DNA from: Enterobacter sp. BIGb0383
Lineage (GTDB): Bacteria > Pseudomonadota > Gammaproteobacteria > Enterobacterales > Enterobacteriaceae
Length of the DNA: 64,000 nt
Assembly: GCF_003751845.1 (NCBI RefSeq)
Contig: NZ_RJKQ01000002.1
Coordinates: 744,001 to 808,000, forward strand
Reading direction: 5' to 3'
Positions 59,628 to 64,000 of this stretch are shown here, piece after piece. How positions within the stretch are numbered: position 1 is the first letter of the stretch; each line of letters opens with the position of its first letter. The notes beneath the pieces are model-generated. The model searched no databases, had not been told where the DNA came from, and saw only the letters and a list, made by a program, of their open reading frames with translations. A program made the translations under genes and the position numbers.

Positions 59628-62600
59628 TCTGTGGGGTTATCGACAGGCAGCGTAAACCAGAATCGGCTGCCGCCCTCTTCCCGCTGTTCAGCCTTTAACT
59701 CGCCCCGATGGCGGACAATGATGCCTTTGCTGATCGTCAGCCCCATCCCCATGCCCTCTGTTTTGGTGGTATAGAACGACTCAAAGATGCGTTTCAGCAC
59801 CTCGGGAGCAATCCCCGGCCCGCTGTCCACGACCTCAAACAGCAGCGTCTCCGGCGACGGATTCGACGAGGTGAGCCTCAGGGTGCGCGGGCGATCCTCC
59901 ACCAGCATCATGGCATCCACGGCGTTGACGATCAGGTTCAGCAGCACCTGCTGGATCTGCACGCTGTCGCAGAAGATATCGGCGCAGGTCGCCCGGTAGT
60001 CCAGCTCAAGGGCGATCCATTTCCGCTCCAGTTCCAGGCGAGTCAGGGAGAGAATATGGCGGGCAATGTCGTGCAGATTCTCGCGGGCAAAGACCGAGGC
60101 CTGATTGCGGGTCAGCGCCTGCAGACCACGAATAATATCCCCGGCGCGTTTCCCCTCGTCGATAATCTCCTCCAGGCTCAGGCAGGCATTCTCCAGATGG
60201 GGAACATCCCGTTTTAACCAGCGCAGGCTTGCCCCGGCGTTGGCCACGATGGACATCAAGGGCTGGTTAATTTCATGGGCAATAGACGCCGTCAACTGGC
60301 CGACGGTGGTGGCACGCGAGACGCGGGCCAGATCCGCCTGGGCGCTGCGCACCGCATCCTCAGTCTGTCGCTGGCCGGTAATGTCGGTAATCGTCCCGAA
60401 ATACTCTTTCACCTCGGGCCAGCTATCAACCGGATCGCCAATCCCTTTAATATAGCGGCACTCCCCGTCCGGACGCAGAATGCGGAAATCGGCGCTCATA
60501 CTCACCCCGCCGCGCACGCTTTCCGTCACCAGCCCGCTGATACGCAGGTGATCATCAGGATGCACGCGGGTCAGAAAGTCCGCCATCGAGATCGTTCTCT
60601 GCGATTCAGGAAGACCCAGAATGCGCGAGTACTCGTCGGAGACCATCATCATGTCGTGCTCCAGCGTCCAGCGCCAGGTGCCCGTATGGCTGATTTTTTC
60701 CCCCAGCATTAGCGAGGTCTGGCTGGCGCGCAGCGCTTTCTCCACCCGCCGCCGCTGCACGTTCTCCTCCAGCAATTCGGCGTAGAGACGGGCGCTCTCC
60801 AGCGAGACCGCGGCCTGGGCGCTGAGGATCCCGATAATGCGTGAATGTTCGGCGGTAAACACGTCCGGCATCAGCCGGTTCTCCAGATACAGCACGCCGA
60901 CCATTTTGGCCTGGCGAAACATCGGAACGCACATCACCGCAGCGCCAGAGGCAACAAGATAGGGATCCTGGCTAAAGGGGCTAAAGACCTCCGGCTTGCC
61001 GGTGCGGATCTCCTGGCCGGTGCGGATCACGGCCGAGAGCACCGAGAGAGGTAGATCCGTATCGAGCGGTGCGGCGTTGACGATCTGGACGCCAATCCCT
61101 TCCGCCGTGCTCTCCGCCACGGCTTCGATCTCCGGCGCATTATCGTTAAGCAGGCGGATCAGCAGGCAGCGCTGGGCGCGGGCACGTTCAAGCAGCATAC
61201 GCATCAGAATATTAATCAGCCGGTCAAGGTTGATCTCCTCCGTCAGTGCACGCACCGCCGTCACCACGTTCTCTAAATCATTCACCGCTTCGTCCGGGTT
61301 AAGCGCCGCCTCGCGACCGGACAGCGCACGGGCAAGATGCGGATGCTGCAGTTCGAGCTGGCGCACTTTTGCCGCCGCGCCAAAACGCTGCCAGGCCCCG
61401 AGAGCGCCGCGCAGATACGCATCGGCGGCGATGCCCAACCCACAGTCGGTAGCGCTGCGGGCGGCCAGTTCACAGGCCAAGCCTTTAATCTGCTCGAAGC
61501 CCCCTTTTCCCGCCAGATCGATAGCCTTCTCATAGGCGGCGGAAGCGCCGGTCTGGTTGCCATCCAGACGCAGCATTTCCGCCTCCAGCAGCGCCGCTTT
61601 ATCGGCAAAAGTGCGGGCGTTTCCCGCCGCCCAGAGGGCAATCTTGTCAGCGTGACGCTGTACGATCTCGCGGGTATCCGGCAAACACTCCCCGGCGGCC
61701 AGCGGAATGGTCAGCGACAGGGCGCTGTAGAGATGAAAGTCGAGCATATGAATATGGCCGGGAATGGAGCCGGTCAGCGGCCCGGCCTGGACAAAATAGC
61801 GGCGCGCCTGCGCATACTCCCCGGCAAAGAAGTGCGCCATCCCTTTATAGAGCAGCGACCAGAACTGCATCAGAAATATCGGCTCGACGGCGCTGCCCGG
61901 TGCCAGCTTGAGCAGCTCCGGCTGGAAAAAATTATCCCCGGTAAAGGGGCCTTCAGGGAGATCGCGCAGGTGCAGCACATAGCTGCGCTGCATTTGCAGG
62001 ATCAGCTCAACGTCCGGGTAGCGGGCTTTGCGGACATACGCCAGTCCGCGCTCGATGGTGGTTAACACGCCGTCGAGATGATCGCCCCGCGTCAGGTAAT
62101 TCATAATCTGGTGGCGCAGCGCCAGGCAGGCGGAGGTCCGGTCGCCGTTGGCCACGGCGGCGGTAAAGGCATCCTTGGCGCAGGCAATCGCATAGCTAAC
62201 CGGCATCATCCAGATGCTGACCTGATCCAGCGGCATCAGGGTGCGGGCCTTGAAACTGGTGAAGTCATGCTGCTCCACCAGCTCGCGCGCCAGCAGGGCG
62301 CTGGAAAACCCGCGACCGTATTCATCATAGTGATCGCCGCACAGCACGCCGTACCAGGAGAGCGCGAAGGTCGACGCCCCGGTCATCCCCTGCTCCATGG
62401 TCAGGTGCAGCATTTCACAGACGATCAGGAACTGCACCTTCGGCGCAACAAATGCGGCAAACATACTGGCGCTGGCCAGCAGATTCATCACCGCCTCCGT
62501 TTCGCGGTTGTTCATCAGCGGCAGCGGCCGGAAGGTGGTGTAGGGATTTTTGCCCACTCGCGCCTTAAGACGAACCCGGGCGGCATCGCATTCGGCCCTG

Positions 62601-64000
62601 TCGGGATAGCGATTCAGATGAATGCCAAACACCGCCAGCCAGGCAATCGCCGTTTCCAGCGCCAGGGCGCTATCCGACTGGCGCATATGGATTTCTGCCA
62701 TCAGGCAGACCGCCACGACCTTATCGGTCAGCTTGCCCGGCGCGGCCAGCAGCCTCGCGCACAGCGCCTGCGCGGCGGGTAAATCACCCTGTAAAAAGGT
62801 GCACTCGGCCTCTTCAAGATGCAGGATAAACGCCTGTTCATCCCAGACATCAGGCGAAAGCAGACGTCGTGCGGTGCGCAAAAAGCGCAGTGCGGAACGG
62901 TAGTCCCCGGTATTTTTGGCGCGCTGAGCGGCGAGGATCGCAAGCTGGGTAAAGCGTGCCGCCTGGGGTAAAAGCCGCTGCGTATCCTGCACCCGCGCAA
63001 TATGGTAAACCGTGCGGAACAGCAGCTCATTGCCCGCCGCCTGTAGCGCCAGCCCGGCCATATGCTCTGCGGCCAGCGCGTGCAGGCGATCCTGCTCTTC
63101 CGGCCCGCTCAGTCCCAGCGAGGCTTTATGCACGCTATCGTGCGTAAAAGCAAAGGCATCCCCCGTCAGCGAGAGCAGCTGGGCATCGATCGCCGGCGCC
63201 AGCAGCGCGTGGATCGTCTCCATGCTGTGCCCGGCAATGGCGCTAAACAGGGAGAGAGAGCCGGATGCCCCCATACAGGCCAGACTCCCCAGCAGCTTCC
63301 GGCCCGGCTGCGGCTGCGTTTTAAGCCGCTGCAGCACCAGGCTGGCGACGTTTTCCGTGTACTGGCAGGCCTGAAGCGCCGCGCTATCGAATGACCATCT
63401 GGCCGGGGGTTTGGCCAGGGTAATCAAACCATCCTCGACGGCCTGGCGGACAAATTCATGGGCAAACAGCGGGTTGCCCAGGGTTTTGTCATAAATTATC
63501 TGCGCCAGCGCCATCGTGGCCGACGCCCGCGTATGCAGTATCGTCGCCAGCCAGCGTGACACCGCCCTGACGGAAAGCGGCTCGGGCGTGATATCCACCA
63601 CGCGAGCCGCGCTGGCACGCAGGCGAGAGAGGTGTTCGTCGACCCGCGAGTGGCTGTCATGGTGGCTGACCACCAGCAAAAGCGGGATATCTTCGCCGTG
63701 GCCAAAGACCTGTTCGAGCAGCTGCAGGCTGGCCCGATCCGCCGCGTGCACGTCATCAATCAGTATCACCAGCGGCGTGCCGGAGGTGGCAAACGCCTTC
63801 AGCAGGTTGCACGCCATACGGGTAAACTGATCTCTGGCGTCGAGAGAGTGAACATCCGTCGGCGGCAGGCCGCGCTGGTTAAGCAGCACGCCCAGCTCCG
63901 GGACCAGGTTCACCGCCAGCCCGGCGTAATCTCCGACCAGGCGTAAAATACGCCCTTTCCAGCGGGCCACCTCTTCCGCAGGCAGCCCCAGCAGATGTAA
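59624..64000 (-). CDS. Large AAA-GAF-PAS sensor histidine kinase (5' end outside the window)
   Basis: 1458 codons are visible with no stop up to the window edge; the codon at 63970 is an internal GTG, not a start. Layout: AAA/STAND ATPase remainder (Walker B-like LVILIDDVHAADRAS, about 78-92), a long helical TPR-like region (about 280-900), GAF (about 930-1070), PAS (about 1090-1200), histidine kinase with H-box IAHEINQPLMS and ATP-lid DSGPGIAPEV ... GMGMGLTISKG at the C-terminus. Proteins of this type usually start with a Ser/Thr protein kinase domain, which would lie beyond 64000. Convergent with a FixJ-type regulator. Confidence 0.88.
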   Translation of the reverse strand, partial: LHLLGLPAEEVARWKGRILRLVGDYAGLAVNLVPELGVLLNQRGLPPTDVHSLDARDQFTRMACNLLKAFATSGTPLVILIDDVHAADRASLQLLEQVFGHGEDIPLLLVVSHHDSHSRVDEHLSRLRASAARVVDITPEPLSVRAVSRWLATILHTRASATMALAQIIYDKTLGNPLFAHEFVRQAVEDGLITLAKPPARWSFDSAALQACQYTENVASLVLQRLKTQPQPGRKLLGSLACMGASGSLSLFSAIAGHSMETIHALLAPAIDAQLLSLTGDAFAFTHDSVHKASLGLSGPEEQDRLHALAAEHMAGLALQAAGNELLFRTVYHIARVQDTQRLLPQAARFTQLAILAAQRAKNTGDYRSALRFLRTARRLLSPDVWDEQAFILHLEEAECTFLQGDLPAAQALCARLLAAPGKLTDKVVAVCLMAEIHMRQSDSALALETAIAWLAVFGIHLNRYPDRAECDAARVRLKARVGKNPYTTFRPLPLMNNRETEAVMNLLASASMFAAFVAPKVQFLIVCEMLHLTMEQGMTGASTFALSWYGVLCGDHYDEYGRGFSSALLARELVEQHDFTSFKARTLMPLDQVSIWMMPVSYAIACAKDAFTAAVANGDRTSACLALRHQIMNYLTRGDHLDGVLTTIERGLAYVRKARYPDVELILQMQRSYVLHLRDLPEGPFTGDNFFQPELLKLAPGSAVEPIFLMQFWSLLYKGMAHFFAGEYAQARRYFVQAGPLTGSIPGHIHMLDFHLYSALSLTIPLAAGECLPDTREIVQRHADKIALWAAGNARTFADKAALLEAEMLRLDGNQTGASAAYEKAIDLAGKGGFEQIKGLACELAARSATDCGLGIAADAYLRGALGAWQRFGAAAKVRQLELQHPHLARALSGREAALNPDEAVNDLENVVTAVRALTEEINLDRLINILMRMLLERARAQRCLLIRLLNDNAPEIEAVAESTAEGIGVQIVNAAPLDTDLPLSVLSAVIRTGQEIRTGKPEVFSPFSQDPYLVASGAAVMCVPMFRQAKMVGVLYLENRLMPDVFTAEHSRIIGILSAQAAVSLESARLYAELLEENVQRRRVEKALRASQTSLMLGEKISHTGTWRWTLEHDMMMVSDEYSRILGLPESQRTISMADFLTRVHPDDHLRISGLVTESVRGGVSMSADFRILRPDGECRYIKGIGDPVDSWPEVKEYFGTITDITGQRQTEDAVRSAQADLARVSRATTVGQLTASIAHEINQPLMSIVANAGASLRWLKRDVPHLENACLSLEEIIDEGKRAGDIIRGLQALTRNQASVFARENLHDIARHILSLTRLELERKWIALELDYRATCADIFCDSVQIQQVLLNLIVNAVDAMMLVEDRPRTLRLTSSNPSPETLLFEVVDSGPGIAPEVLKRIFESFYTTKTEGMGMGLTISKGIIVRHRGELKAEQREEGGSRFWFTLPVDNPTD

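Noticed and set aside
1-64000. CRISPR arrays, tRNA/rRNA genes, integrases and insertion sequences
   Set aside because: Looked for as explanation of the accessory blocks; no regularly spaced repeats, tRNA-like ends or transposase/integrase frames were found.

Overview
The window is chromosomal DNA of an enterobacterium, most likely an environmental or plant-associated member of the Enterobacteriaceae. galR, a single OmrA/OmrB-type sRNA, lysA, lysR, ygeA, kduD, kduI and yqeF are present with products very close to their E. coli counterparts, and in E. coli they form one neighbourhood (araE, which I recall there, is absent here). Accessory blocks sit between these backbone genes. Genus cannot be fixed from the sequence alone. 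No tRNA, rRNA, CRISPR array, integrase or insertion sequence was seen.

Layout. (1) 1-2.4 kb: AT-rich accessory DNA with a SAM methyltransferase and a secreted protein built of two tandem repeats. (2) 2.6-4.0 kb: omr sRNA and galR. (3) 4.0-9.6 kb: a beta-glucoside type PTS set (EIIC, GH1 phospho-glycosidase, EIIB; no EIIA), a UxuR/ExuR-like regulator with a GNAT gene, and a divergent LacI-family regulator with two matching operators. (4) 9.6-12.6 kb: lysA, lysR, ygeA. (5) 12.8-19.0 kb and 25.3-29.6 kb: a pectin/oligogalacturonide regulon (kdgF, togMNAB, two ogl paralogues, kduI-kduD, kdgM). Six 15-bp KdgR-type boxes lie before its transcription units: the porin and ABC importer bring oligogalacturonides in, Ogl cleaves them, and KdgF, KduI and KduD convert the unsaturated product to 2-keto-3-deoxygluconate.

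(6) 19.0-25.2 kb, inside the pectin block: a type I secretion cassette (TolC-like channel, HlyD-type adaptor, C39-peptidase ABC exporter) with a divergent 76-residue double-glycine-leader peptide and a downstream DUF1795/Eag-like protein. The mature peptide is almost entirely glycine-zipper helix, the type of segment DUF1795 chaperones bind in type VI secretion, so the combination looks like a chaperone-assisted microcin system. (7) 30.0-31.2 kb: yqeF thiolase. (8) 31.3-46.4 kb: a Tad (Flp) pilus cluster on the minus strand, flp-rcpC-rcpA-tadZABCD, then an inserted module (Roadblock/LC7, small GTPase, Roadblock/LC7, and a 155-residue protein with an internal duplication), then tadV-tadE-tadF-tadG, an atypical receiver/HTH regulator and a lytic transglycosylase. 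The GTPase/Roadblock pairs recall MglA/MglB and Streptomyces conservons, and are the second strong candidate for an undescribed system.

(9) 46.9-58.6 kb: a minus-strand run atzF-uca-gntR-urtABCDE: ATP-driven urea import and nickel-free urea amidolysis. A near-consensus sigma-54 promoter and a GntR-type palindrome precede atzF, implying nitrogen control. (10) 59.0 kb to the end: a FixJ-type response regulator convergent with a very large AAA-GAF-PAS histidine kinase whose N-terminus lies beyond the window.
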